Below, piece after piece: positions 44,571-53,558 of a stretch of 63,266 bases of DNA; position 1 is the first letter of the stretch, and every line of letters begins with the position of its first letter. Location of the stretch: the NCBI GenBank assembly GCA_001803205.1, contig MHBE01000007.1:1-63266 (forward strand), in the 5' to 3' direction. Under the pieces are notes generated by a model that saw only the letters and a list, made by a program, of their open reading frames with translations, was not told the origin of the DNA and did not search any database. The position numbers and the translations under genes were made by a program. Source of the stretch: Lentisphaerae bacterium GWF2_38_69 (GTDB lineage Bacteria > Verrucomicrobiota > Lentisphaeria > Victivallales > GWF2-38-69).

Positions 44571-46145
44571 TCAAGTCATAAGGAAGTATCCTTTAAGCAT
44601 TTTAGTAAAAACATTGCCAGCTATATGCGAGTGCCCTCCATTTTTATCCTCATAAGTTAATAATTTGATATTAGGATTAGATTGAGCGGATGATAATTGA
44701 GCTTTTAACGGTAAAAAATAATTATTATAATGTAAGTCATCGTGAATATTTTGAGCATAAACTAACTTATTTATTTTTCCTTTCAATATTGATTCTGAGA
44801 CATCTAGCATTTCCATAGGAAATAACTTACTTAACTTATCTCCATAAGCAGTTTCAAGTTTTTTAGAAAATCCTCGATAATTAAGAATATTTAATTGTGG
44901 ATTTACTACTAAGGCAGAACATCCAAGAATAGAAGCTGCTCTAATTGCAGCAAACCCACCGCCAGAACTACCAAGAGTAATAATATTATTTGTATTAATG
45001 TTTTTGGCAGATGCTATATATTTTACAATCGTCATGAAGTCTGATAATAGATTTAAAGAAGGAGAGCCTAAATACCAAGCCATATTTACCTTATCATATA
45101 GGAATAAAGTAGAATCGAATACTGATAATATTCTGCCTGGCAAAATATTATGCCAGTTCCAACGAGCAAAAGTAGGAATTGCTTGCTTGCTACGATCTAC
45201 ATTGCCATGAAAAAGTACAAACAATCTGTCTTTAATATTCGATTTATCATTGTAATAAAAACAGTATTTTATCTGAGAATTATAGATTTTTTTTAAAAAA
45301 CATATTTTCCCATTACAGATATCAGCAGTTTCAAGTTGGTCGAAATTGAAAACTCGTTCTTTATTGGCTGAGTTTTCATTTTTTGGTAACTTTGCTTGGA
45401 TATCAGTATTGGTTCTATTGTTAGAAATTTCAGTTTTTGATTTTGAGTGACCTTGAGCGATAAGAGAGTGAACTAATTGGTTATGGGGATCAATTAGTTT
45501 TGCCTGATTGCAATATGAAGTTGCAGAATTTTCGTCTTTAAGGTTAAAATAAATTTTAGCTAGCTCGGTTAGAGCAATTAAATTGTTGGGTTTAATTTCT
45601 AATGCCCTTTTGAAAAGAAGTATAGCTTGCTCGCTATTACCAATAGCAGAATGATATAACCCTAAATGAATTATATTGACAAAATTATTACTGTTTAATG
45701 ATAAAGCTTTTTCTGCTATTCGTCCTGCTTGCTCATATTGTTGTAAATTCATATAAGCACGAAAGCCATATTGTAAACATTTAAGATTTTCAGGATATGA
45801 CATTAAAATTGTTTCAAGGTATTTGATAGCTTTTTCAAACTCTTTCATTTTGAGAAGAGTTTTTACTTTGTTTTCATCAAATACATCATCAATTGGTTCA
45901 TTATTTGCTTTATTCAGAGAATTGAATATGAAGGCAACAAGTTCTCCTATATTTGAAAATTTATTCTCTTCGCTGATTTGAATGCCAAACTCATTTGACA
46001 GGCTTACGAGTAATATTGTATGTGACAAAGAGTCCCATCCTGGAATTTGCTCGGATACGGTGTTGTTAGAAATGTCAACTTTATCGCATAAGAATAAATC
46101 AACTAAAATATCAGCAACTCTATTAAAAACTTCGCCTCTTTTCAT
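44571..46145 (-). CDS. Acyl carrier protein - TPR - alpha/beta hydrolase fusion
   Basis: A 524-residue protein with an unusual domain chain. Residues 1-80 form an acyl carrier domain with the phosphopantetheine serine S39 in GWDSLSH. About 90-240 are TPR repeats (for example LKCLQYGFRAYMNLQQYEQA, NFVNIIHLGLYHSAIGNSEQ). After a polar linker, 280-524 form an alpha/beta-hydrolase-like domain with a nucleophile elbow GSSGG (S394) and a late GGHSHIAG that could give the catalytic histidine. AGGAG before ATG 46145 sets the start. The gene follows an acyl-AMP ligase by 32 bases, which could load the carrier. I do not know this architecture. Acyl transfer to or removal from the glycan is a guess. Confidence 0.8.
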   Translation of the reverse strand: MKRGEVFNRVADILVDLFLCDKVDISNNTVSEQIPGWDSLSHTILLVSLSNEFGIQISEENKFSNIGELVAFIFNSLNKANNEPIDDVFDENKVKTLLKMKEFEKAIKYLETILMSYPENLKCLQYGFRAYMNLQQYEQAGRIAEKALSLNSNNFVNIIHLGLYHSAIGNSEQAILLFKRALEIKPNNLIALTELAKIYFNLKDENSATSYCNQAKLIDPHNQLVHSLIAQGHSKSKTEISNNRTNTDIQAKLPKNENSANKERVFNFDQLETADICNGKICFLKKIYNSQIKYCFYYNDKSNIKDRLFVLFHGNVDRSKQAIPTFARWNWHNILPGRILSVFDSTLFLYDKVNMAWYLGSPSLNLLSDFMTIVKYIASAKNINTNNIITLGSSGGGFAAIRAASILGCSALVVNPQLNILNYRGFSKKLETAYGDKLSKLFPMEMLDVSESILKGKINKLVYAQNIHDDLHYNNYFLPLKAQLSSAQSNPNIKLLTYEDKNGGHSHIAGNVFTKMLKGYFLMT

Positions 46146-46177
46146 TCTACACTCCTTTTAGTTCTAAAATAAGTAAA

Positions 46178-47791
46178 TTAATTTATATCAAGCGTGGATA
46201 TATCACCAGCTTCCTGTCCGAGATATGTTGCTTTCAAATAGCGCCTCATAATTTTTCCGCTTTTGTTTTTAGGGACTGAATCTATAGCTATTATTTCCTG
46301 AGGGATAGCGGTAGTTGATAAATTTTTAGAGAGATGTACTTTTAATTTCAATTCCATGTGAGTGTCAAGTCTTATTCCTTCTTTAAGATGTACAAAAGCC
46401 ACGACTTTTTCATAGAGCAGAGGATCAGGGACTCCTATGACCCCTGATTCAAGAATTTCGGGTATTTCCAAAAGGCAGCTCTCTATTTCAAATGGACTTA
46501 TAAGATGTCCTGAAGTATTTATTACATCATCAGATCGCCCAAGAAACCAGATATACTCATCTTTGTCGCGATAGGCCATATCTCCGGTATGGTACCAGTT
46601 ATTTTTGAATTTGCTTTTATAAGCTTCTTCATTGTTAAGATAGGTCGTGAACATAGATGTCCATCCTGGCTTAAGGCATAAATTGCCCTTTTGATTTACC
46701 GGCAATTGTTCATGCTTGTCATTCAAAATACCAACCTCTATACCTTCAACTGGTTTGCCCATAGAGCCAGGCTTTATTTCAAGTTTCGGACAATTGGATA
46801 TCATAATTCCACCGGTTTCTGTTTGAAACCATGTATCATACACATCTTTCTTGAAGACTTTTCTGCTCCATGTGAGGATTTCGGGATTAAGCGGTTCTCC
46901 AACGCTAAAAATCGAGCGTAACTGAGAAAGATTTCTTTGTGTGTAAAGGGTATCATCTTCTCTCATGAGCATACGAAGAGCCGTAGGGGCAGTGTACCAG
47001 ACATTTACCTTTTGAGTTTCGAGCAATTTCATCCACTCTTCTGGATTATAAGCTCCGCCATAGTGAATTTGAGTTACTCCAAGGCTCCATGGGCCTATAA
47101 TGCCATAAGATGTCCCAGTTACCCATCCCTGGTCTGCTGTACACCAGTAAATATCCTCTTCTTCTAATCCGAGTATATTAGCCGTAGTATATGATTGATG
47201 CAGAATGCTGCGATGGCAATGGAGGACTCCTTTGGGTTTCCCTGTAGAACCTGAAGTATAATGCAATACAGAAGGAGTTTCAGGTGGAGTATATCGTACT
47301 TGGTATTCTTCACTTGCATCTAATATCAGCTTGGAATAGCTTAGTACATTGTCTGAAAGATCTGTGTCCGAATCGATTATGATAATGAATTTTAAATGTG
47401 GAAGATTTGGTATTATGCTTTTCAGTTTATGATAATGAGCCTTCGTTGTAATAACCGCAGTAGCTTTAGAATCTCCAAGTCTGTCCAGTAAAGCTTCATT
47501 TCCGAAACTTGTGAAGAGCGTTCCAATTATGCATTTATTCTTTAATGTTCCTAAAAAAACGAAAAACTGTTCAGGACATTTAGGAAGAAAAGTAAATACC
47601 ACTTCTCCAGGTTGAATTTCTAGACTGAGTAAAGCATTAGCAAAGCGATTTGAAAGCTTGTCTAAATCAGAGAAAGAAAAATCTTTAATATGATTTTTAG
47701 AAGATAACCATCTAAATGAAATATTTTCTCCTAATCCCAATTCACATTGTCTTCTCGTGCATAAGTAGCCAATATTATTGTTCACTATCAT
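46178..47791 (-). CDS. Acyl-AMP ligase (acetyl-CoA synthetase-like)
   Basis: A 537-residue ANL-superfamily adenylating enzyme. The phosphate loop is YTSGSTGKPKG, WYHTGDMAYRD and GRSDDVINTSG mark the hinge region, and PKNKSGKIMRR carries the catalytic lysine. WCTADQGWVTGTSYGIIGPW closely resembles acetyl-CoA synthetases such as AcsA, so a short acid such as acetate is the likely substrate. Placed 32 bases before the ACP-bearing gene, it may charge that carrier rather than CoA. GAGG precedes ATG 47791. A housekeeping acetate-CoA ligase captured in the locus is the main alternative. Confidence 0.85.
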   Translation of the reverse strand: MIVNNNIGYLCTRRQCELGLGENISFRWLSSKNHIKDFSFSDLDKLSNRFANALLSLEIQPGEVVFTFLPKCPEQFFVFLGTLKNKCIIGTLFTSFGNEALLDRLGDSKATAVITTKAHYHKLKSIIPNLPHLKFIIIIDSDTDLSDNVLSYSKLILDASEEYQVRYTPPETPSVLHYTSGSTGKPKGVLHCHRSILHQSYTTANILGLEEEDIYWCTADQGWVTGTSYGIIGPWSLGVTQIHYGGAYNPEEWMKLLETQKVNVWYTAPTALRMLMREDDTLYTQRNLSQLRSIFSVGEPLNPEILTWSRKVFKKDVYDTWFQTETGGIMISNCPKLEIKPGSMGKPVEGIEVGILNDKHEQLPVNQKGNLCLKPGWTSMFTTYLNNEEAYKSKFKNNWYHTGDMAYRDKDEYIWFLGRSDDVINTSGHLISPFEIESCLLEIPEILESGVIGVPDPLLYEKVVAFVHLKEGIRLDTHMELKLKVHLSKNLSTTAIPQEIIAIDSVPKNKSGKIMRRYLKATYLGQEAGDISTLDIN

Positions 47792-47827
47792 GAAACCTCA
47801 TTATTTATTATGTTTGACCTGGCAATG

Positions 47828-50638
47828 CTAATTTTTAAAGTTATGGACTAAATTATCTATAGAGCTTCCAATATCAAGCGATACAGCTCCCATTTGCTTT
47901 GCTTCATTAATAAATGCTTTACCGATTACTCCTCCTGCAACTAATACTAAATCACCTGGTCTAACAACTTCTCTGATTTTTTCTAAAATCGTTTTATATG
48001 TGTAAGGTAAAGTTGTATTCCCAGTGTGATAATTAGAATTAGTCTGCTGTCTTATATGTGTTGGAATTTGGATGAATGCAAAGCTATTTAAAGAAGAGAA
48101 TAATGAAGATATAATTTCGTTTGATAAACTGCTAATTAAAACAGTTCGTGAAGCTGATTTAGATAGAGTGGTGAGTTTATGAAACGGATTAAATAGGAAT
48201 TGATTACTTTGAGCGTCTGTAAGTATTGTAGCTGGTTTAAGAATACTTGGTAAGGAGTTCAAAACTTCTAAGGATCCTCTTAATGTATTTCCATTTAAAA
48301 ATGATGTAGTTTTTATAGAACAATCTCTTATAAATCTGTATATGGCTGGAATGCCCAAAATATCAGCATTAATAACTGAATTTAATAAAGCAGAAGTAAT
48401 TTCTTTATTAAGTTGGTCTTGTAATTCTTCGCCCCACCAATGCCTTTCACGATTGTGAGCATCATCTTTTGAAAAGTATCTATAGTTATTTGAGAATATA
48501 TAGGCTTCACCATCTCCCAAGCGGATAAAGGATAATGGGTTTTTACTTATTAAGGCAATTTTTATTTTATCATAGAAATCTTCGCGTTCTTTGATATTAT
48601 AGCACACATCCATAAACAGCATTTGAGATCTTGTTGAGTTATAGAATGGGGCTATAATAGTTTCGTATTCCATGAGTAGCTTACTACTAATTAGGCTCTT
48701 AAACTTGTCTTCAATAAGTTTGTGATTCCAGTTGCACGGATCACCCAGCTTAGGATCAGATGAAAGTATTTCGAGTTTGAATTTATCATAATCATTTAAG
48801 TTTGAATTAATATTTTCCAAAAGACATATTATAGCTTCTTCTTTTTGGAACTTGTTAGATTTAACCAATTTGATTAGTTTTTCTTTCTGCTTAAGATTTA
48901 ATTTTTCAGGTTTTATGTATTTAGCCTGATCTAACAAAGCGCAGAATAGATTCAAATTATTCAATTTTAATAATGCATCGGCAAACATAGATTCAAGAGT
49001 TTTTTTTATAGTTTCAGAAGCATTATATTTTGTGATAAATTGGAAAATATCTTCAATTTCTTTATCTATGAGAGTATTACCAGGCCATTCACTATTTTTA
49101 AGTTTTATCCAGCAGATAGATGCGGAATTAGTTTCAAAGTTGGTGCCTATTTTTAAAATCTTATGAATTTCTGAAGCTCTATTATTAAAAAGAATTGTAA
49201 GTTGAGGAACAATAGATTCATCGTAAATTAGAATTTTTGAATTTACCTTTTCATTAATCCTATTAACTATGGACAATAAGGTTAACGGAGTAATGCATAA
49301 AAGTTTATTAATTAGTTTTTCGTTTTTTATAATTTCAGCTTTGTTATTTGTGTAAAGTATTTTGGAAATAGTATTGACAAGTTCTTTAATTGTTTGCGCT
49401 GTTTCTGTTGTACTCTTAACTGCTGGATTAATTTTCGCATAATTTTTGAGCCATGCTTTGTTAAAGAAAAGATTATAATTTTCCCAGAAATCAGTATTTA
49501 TTTCTTTAAAATCTAAATGTTTAACAATTCCAGTTCTGACGAAGCCGTAATAATCAAAACAATTGATAGTACCCAATTCAAAAAAATGAAAAACAGGAAT
49601 CCCTTTATGTAGAAGTTCAACCACTACAGAAGAGTTTGGCACAATGGCAATATGATCATACTCTGGTATATTCTTCTCAATTTTTATAGCTTCATCTCCA
49701 CAAAGATCTTTAATTTTTACATCATCAAGTTGAGGGTGAGGTTTAATAAAAATATTCTTAACATTAGGATTGCGAGATAATAATTCAATAATTGAATTGA
49801 ACACTTGTCTGTTGTTTGTAGAACTCAAGTAGATGCCTACTGTCACAAGATTCTTTCTTTCTTTTCTTAGTCCTTCTAAGTTAAAGTGACTTGTAAATCT
49901 AGGCAAAATAAAGGTTTTTCCTTGAATTGATCCATTTTTTCGATAAATATCTAATGAATGCTCATTATGCAAAATTGAAATCTCAAAGTCTAATGGGGGG
50001 AAACACTCTGATACCTCAGCATGCTGTAAATATAATCTAGGTATATTTAATTCCTTTAAAGTCATTGAAAAGGCAACTTGTGTAGGTGCATGGTCGTTAG
50101 CCATAACCCCAAGCAAAATTTTCTTTGATTCTGGTAAAGATTTAAAAGAAAGAAAGAAATTTAAATATTGAAGTGTATATGTAATAGCCTGAAACAAAAG
50201 TTCAGGTTTTAATAGTTCTCTTTCTTGGAAGTAAGTGGAAAATAAATCTTTTATGCGTCTAACCAAATTTGATTCTAGATCCAAAGGTTCTTTACTAATA
50301 ATTGGTGTAAAATTTGCAAGATTATGTTGAGTTAATGGCGGCATTTCCAAATTAGTTATAATATCGTCAATAAATTTAAACTCCCTCCGATTGTTCATAG
50401 TATTTCCATAAGACAATACTTCAAAATCGCCAATAGGATATATTTTAGGCTTGAATTTCTCTAAACTCTTAATCAATATTGAGACAGCAATAATACCAGG
50501 AGTGTCTTTAGTGAAGTTAGCAGAGGAAAGCTGTGACTGTATTTTAACAAACAAAGGTTTGTTAATAACAATTTTTTCGTAATTGGGAAAAGTGAGTACT
50601 ACCTTTCCAACACGTATTAATCCTTCATAATAATGCAT
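47828..50638 (-). CDS. Large two-domain glycosyltransferase candidate (GT-B plus GT-D fold)
   Basis: A 936-residue protein. Residues about 150-420 resemble the CDP-glycerol-transferase/capsule biosynthesis GT-B group: LYLQHAEVSE is the loop after the first domain, IFIKPHPQLDD the phosphate-binding HP motif and VPNSSVVVELLHKGIPVF the donor side. A helical middle part follows (about 430-690). The C-terminal 240 residues contain SFIRLGDGEAYIF, which matches the RxGDGE motif of GT-D fold transferases, and close with LVAGGVIGKAFINEAKQMGAVSLDIGS. Two active sites could build a disaccharide or a linker. It is very AT-rich. The function is inferred from motifs only. Confidence 0.7.
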   Translation of the reverse strand: MHYYEGLIRVGKVVLTFPNYEKIVINKPLFVKIQSQLSSANFTKDTPGIIAVSILIKSLEKFKPKIYPIGDFEVLSYGNTMNNRREFKFIDDIITNLEMPPLTQHNLANFTPIISKEPLDLESNLVRRIKDLFSTYFQERELLKPELLFQAITYTLQYLNFFLSFKSLPESKKILLGVMANDHAPTQVAFSMTLKELNIPRLYLQHAEVSECFPPLDFEISILHNEHSLDIYRKNGSIQGKTFILPRFTSHFNLEGLRKERKNLVTVGIYLSSTNNRQVFNSIIELLSRNPNVKNIFIKPHPQLDDVKIKDLCGDEAIKIEKNIPEYDHIAIVPNSSVVVELLHKGIPVFHFFELGTINCFDYYGFVRTGIVKHLDFKEINTDFWENYNLFFNKAWLKNYAKINPAVKSTTETAQTIKELVNTISKILYTNNKAEIIKNEKLINKLLCITPLTLLSIVNRINEKVNSKILIYDESIVPQLTILFNNRASEIHKILKIGTNFETNSASICWIKLKNSEWPGNTLIDKEIEDIFQFITKYNASETIKKTLESMFADALLKLNNLNLFCALLDQAKYIKPEKLNLKQKEKLIKLVKSNKFQKEEAIICLLENINSNLNDYDKFKLEILSSDPKLGDPCNWNHKLIEDKFKSLISSKLLMEYETIIAPFYNSTRSQMLFMDVCYNIKEREDFYDKIKIALISKNPLSFIRLGDGEAYIFSNNYRYFSKDDAHNRERHWWGEELQDQLNKEITSALLNSVINADILGIPAIYRFIRDCSIKTTSFLNGNTLRGSLEVLNSLPSILKPATILTDAQSNQFLFNPFHKLTTLSKSASRTVLISSLSNEIISSLFSSLNSFAFIQIPTHIRQQTNSNYHTGNTTLPYTYKTILEKIREVVRPGDLVLVAGGVIGKAFINEAKQMGAVSLDIGSSIDNLVHNFKN

Positions 50639-50748
50639 ATATTGTATGTTGCTCTAAGTATAATTGATAAAAGAGATGTCAAGATAAAACCTCTGTTGAG
50701 GTAATAATTTGATTTATTGTACTTGTTTCCATTAAATATCTTCCAGTT

Positions 50749-51807
50749 CTATTCGCATTCTTCGTGATTATTGATTAGTTTTTTGGGCAAAGGAGTTCCT
50801 TTTTTGATGTCACAAGGGGAAGATTTGCCGATAATTCTTTTTAAATACTTTGGCGGCAGTCCATACCCTGGGCGGATTGAACGAATATTCGCCTCAGTAA
50901 ATAATTCACCTTTTTTGATGTCCTTCACAGCAAAAAGAGAGCGGGAGAATTGTCGGTTTTTCTTTACTTTATCCGTCAAAGCATAAGTTACTTTTCCGAG
51001 CGATTTTTCTACCTTACGGATCGAATCAACCATTTCCTTAAATTCAGAAGGCTCCATTGAGAACGATGCATCTGGTCCGCCAATGTTTCTATCCAGAATA
51101 AAGTGTTTTTCAATGATTCTTGCTCCGAGAGCAACGGCCGTTATAGAAGCAATTGAGCCCATCGTATGGTCAGACAAACCAACTATAGTCCTGAACCTCT
51201 CTTTCATATCAGGAATAGTAAGAAGATTTGCTTCTTCTATCGGAGCCGGATAAGCAGAAGTGCATTTAAGTAAGGCTATATCATTATTCCCGACTCTTCG
51301 ACAAGCTTCTACGGCATCATGAATTTCGCTGAGTTCGGCAATTCCTATTGAGAGAATCATGGGTTTGCCTTTTGAGGCTGTGTATTCAATAAGTGGAATA
51401 TCTGTTATTTCAAAACTTGCTATTTTATAAGCAGGGACATCCATTTTCTCAAGAAAATCCACAGCCGTTTTATCAAAAGGCGATGAAAAACAAATTAATT
51501 CTTCCTGTTCTGCAATCTCTTTAAGTTTCGGCTGCCATTCCCATGGAGTGTATGCCTGCTGATAGAGTTTGTGCAGAGTTATACCATCCCAAATAGTCCC
51601 TTGTTTGATTTGGAAATATTCATTATCACAGTCAATAGTTATTGTATCTGCTGTATAAGTCTGGAGTTTTATAGCATCGGCTCCGGCTGCTTTAGCTGCT
51701 CTGATAGTCTTTGCAGCTACTTCAAAGTCATGGTTATGATTCGCTGACAGCTCAGCAATTATAAAAGCCTTATTCCCTTTATTGAAATCAAAATCAGATA
51801 TTTTCAT
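50749..51807 (-). CDS. pseI: Pseudaminic acid synthase
   Basis: A 352-residue NeuB-family enzyme that condenses phosphoenolpyruvate with 6-deoxy-AltdiNAc to give pseudaminic acid. Marks are the opening IIAELSANHNHDFEVA, KLQTYTADTITID, the CTSAYPAP segment, GLSDHTMGSIASI, IEKHFILDRNIGGPDASFS and a C-terminal SAF (antifreeze-like) domain starting SRSLFAVKDIKKGE. The PseI assignment over NeuB/LegI rests on the wording of SANHNHD and on the PseB/PseC/PseG set nearby. AAGGG upstream of ATG 51807 is a usable ribosome site. Confidence 0.92.
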   Translation of the reverse strand: MKISDFDFNKGNKAFIIAELSANHNHDFEVAAKTIRAAKAAGADAIKLQTYTADTITIDCDNEYFQIKQGTIWDGITLHKLYQQAYTPWEWQPKLKEIAEQEELICFSSPFDKTAVDFLEKMDVPAYKIASFEITDIPLIEYTASKGKPMILSIGIAELSEIHDAVEACRRVGNNDIALLKCTSAYPAPIEEANLLTIPDMKERFRTIVGLSDHTMGSIASITAVALGARIIEKHFILDRNIGGPDASFSMEPSEFKEMVDSIRKVEKSLGKVTYALTDKVKKNRQFSRSLFAVKDIKKGELFTEANIRSIRPGYGLPPKYLKRIIGKSSPCDIKKGTPLPKKLINNHEECE

Positions 51808-51849
51808 TAAAATTAACCCTTATTATTGTTGCAGATTATTACTGATTTC

Positions 51850-52233
51850 TTATTTCTCAAAGAATGGATCTAAAAGATTAAGATGTGTAATATTCTTAAA
51901 ATCAGCTACATTCCTCGTAATCAAAGCAGCTCTATAATTAATAGCTGTAGCAGCAATAATAGCATCAGGTATTTTTATGTTATGAAGTTTTCTAATTTCT
52001 ATTGCTGTATCTATGATATCAGATGAAATTTCTAACTCTTCAAAACAGTCAAATAGACTCTTTAATTTGCACTCCTCATCGGAAGATAGATTTTTATATC
52101 TGAAAATTTCTAATCGTGTCAGGGCAGAATAAGCTTTCAACTCAGCTTTCACGATATCATTAAGCGCATTAATTGCAATATCATTTCCAGCTGCTGCATA
52201 TATCCATATATTAGAGTCAATAACATACTTCAT
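51850..52233 (-). CDS. PIN-domain toxin (VapC-like)
   Basis: A 127-residue PIN-domain protein starting MKYVIDSNIWIYA. The acidic residues of the nuclease site are the aspartate in VIDSN, a glutamate in the RLEIFRY region, the aspartate in IPDAIIAATA and the aspartate in RNVADF. Such proteins cut RNA and act as toxins. Its ATG overlaps the stop of the upstream small gene in the form ATGA, indicating coupled translation; an upstream start at 52248 is less likely. It sits between pseI and the rest of the pseudaminic acid genes and has no evident link to glycan synthesis. Confidence 0.87.
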   Translation of the reverse strand: MKYVIDSNIWIYAAAGNDIAINALNDIVKAELKAYSALTRLEIFRYKNLSSDEECKLKSLFDCFEELEISSDIIDTAIEIRKLHNIKIPDAIIAATAINYRAALITRNVADFKNITHLNLLDPFFEK

Positions 52234-52475
52234 TTTCTGCAATCCCATTCATTTCTTATTTCTTTTTGCCAAGAAATTGGATCTTTCTCTAGTTTAAGCC
52301 ATCCAAGTTGTTTTTTTACATTTTTCCAGTCGGTTTGAGATGTTGAAGAATTTACTTTAGATAAATCATCTATTAATGCAATCAATTTCAAGTGTTTAGA
52401 ATATAAGTTTTTATGTTTCTCAGGAATTTTTATAATCCCATTTACTGCATCAGCTTCAAACTCTACTGCGTACAT
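52230..52475 (-). CDS. Putative antitoxin of the PIN-domain pair
   Basis: An 81-residue protein from ATG 52475, supported by GGAG about eight bases before it. The start MYAVEFEADAVNGIIKIPEKH resembles the short beta region that antitoxins of some PIN modules use, and the C-terminal half is rich in charged helix (EKDPISWQKEIRNEW), suitable for binding the toxin. A known antitoxin family is not certain. The ATGA overlap with the toxin gene supports pairing. An ATG at 52487 without a ribosome site would add four residues. Confidence 0.72.
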   Translation of the reverse strand: MYAVEFEADAVNGIIKIPEKHKNLYSKHLKLIALIDDLSKVNSSTSQTDWKNVKKQLGWLKLEKDPISWQKEIRNEWDCRK

Positions 52476-53010
52476 TTTAAACTCCATATTACTATGTTAT
52501 GTTTTTTTGTAATTATATTAAATTCGCAATTGTTTATATTGCAAAAAAATCATAGGTTCTTAATTCATGCCTATCCGTGTTCATCCGTGGATAAGCAAAG
52601 AATTTCAAGCTTTGAGTTAAATTCGAACCTCAACATTCATAATTCAAAATTTCTAGTTAACCGCTAATCTATATTAATTACTTCATCCCGATTTATCATC
52701 TTTCCCATCATCCCATCACCAAATTAGCACATCATCTATATCAACATATCACCACATCTCCCATAGTGCATTAGCAAATCTAAAGTGAGCCCTTTTGGTT
52801 GGACAGTTTTTTGATATTTTATATATGTAAAACTTCCCTTTATTTTTTCAAAGAAATAGGCCAAATTTTGGTAATCCCGTCTATATTATGTTTACTGGCC
52901 TTCTTCATTGTTTACCACTAATCTTCTCTAATTTTCACTTATAAGTTTTATTACTTTTTTATAATCAGTGATCATTAGTAAGTCAATCAGTGGTTTAAAT
53001 TCTATTCTAT
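52476..53010. other. Non-coding low-complexity spacer
   Basis: No gene is supported in these 535 bases. They contain GTGTTCATCCGTGGATAAG-type words near 52577-52596, and then a stretch (52681-52790) of poorly ordered CATC/CACATC units (CATCATCCCATCACC, CATCACATCTCC-like), a style of degenerate repeat often found between accessory genes. The small open frame at 52413-52667 on the + strand is only spacer. The rest is AT-rich. Confidence 0.6.
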
Positions 53011-53481
53011 TCATTTTTTCTTCAAAACAGTGTGCTTGAATTTCAATACTGCAAAATTAAGTTCTATTGTAGTTTCTGCTTCAGCTGTTTGTAAATTATT
53101 GTCTAATATTTGGGTTATCAGTTCTCCACTCTTCTGCATAAGACTTTGCTGTTCTTTCTTATCTGTGATTGCAGAGAGGGTATTAACATTTCTGGACAGT
53201 TCTCTTATCTTTGAAAATGTCTCTATAATATCAATAGTAGTTTTTGTAGCAACTTCACTCTTAATAATTGTTGCCAACATATACAATCCTTTTTCTGTAA
53301 AAGCTTTAGGTTGTGCTGTAGAATGTTTGAGCGAGTTAAACCGGTCAAAATTTTTGACCAGTTCGGATTTGGTTATTTTATTTACCTCTATGACATAGCC
53401 ATTTGGAAACTTATTAGGATTATTTGAAACTGCCTGATTTATCTCTTTTGTGGAAACATTATATAAAGTCTGAGATATTCA
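53011..53481 (-). pseudogene. ORF6N-domain gene, 5'-truncated remnant
   Basis: Reading upstream of the apparent TTG start the frame stays open to a stop at 53479-53481 and gives a recognisable protein: LYNVSTKEINQAV, NKFPNGYVIEV, AFTEKGLYMLATIIKSEVA, IIETFSKIRELSRNV and KSGELITQIL. This matches ORF6N-type proteins, phage-related DNA-binding proteins, but the first part of the domain (usually the IRG-QKVMLD-DLA region) is missing. The break point coincides with a piece of another gene (53439-53558). The remnant keeps an intact C terminus to its stop at 53011. Confidence 0.7.
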
Positions 53482-53558
53482 TCTTTCCAGGATTGTTTAA
53501 ACTCAATCGTCTGTGATTCCCTTAATGATTCCCTTAATGATTCCCTTAATGATTTCAT
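53439..53558 (-). pseudogene. AlbA_2 (Schlafen-like) gene start fragment
   Basis: A 39-codon frame beginning at ATG 53558 reads three LRES repeats, then ESQTIEFKQSWKDEYLR, which matches the first strand and helix of AlbA_2/Schlafen-type ATP-dependent regulators. The match stops at about 53470, where the sequence passes into the ORF6N remnant in another frame, so this looks like a recombination scar. Its ATG overlaps the pseG-pseH stop codon as ATGA, probably by chance. Confidence 0.55.
53515..53550 (-). repeat. 12-bp tandem repeat (three units) encoding LRES
   Basis: GATTCCCTTAAT occurs three times head to tail on the + strand, immediately after the pseG-pseH stop. In the minus-strand frame of the AlbA_2 fragment each unit gives four codons (Leu-Arg-Glu-Ser). 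Confidence 0.85.

Noticed and set aside
44571-46145. Non-ribosomal peptide synthetase system formed with the adjacent ligase
   Set aside because: There is no condensation domain, and the ligase resembles acetyl-CoA synthetases rather than amino acid adenylation domains.
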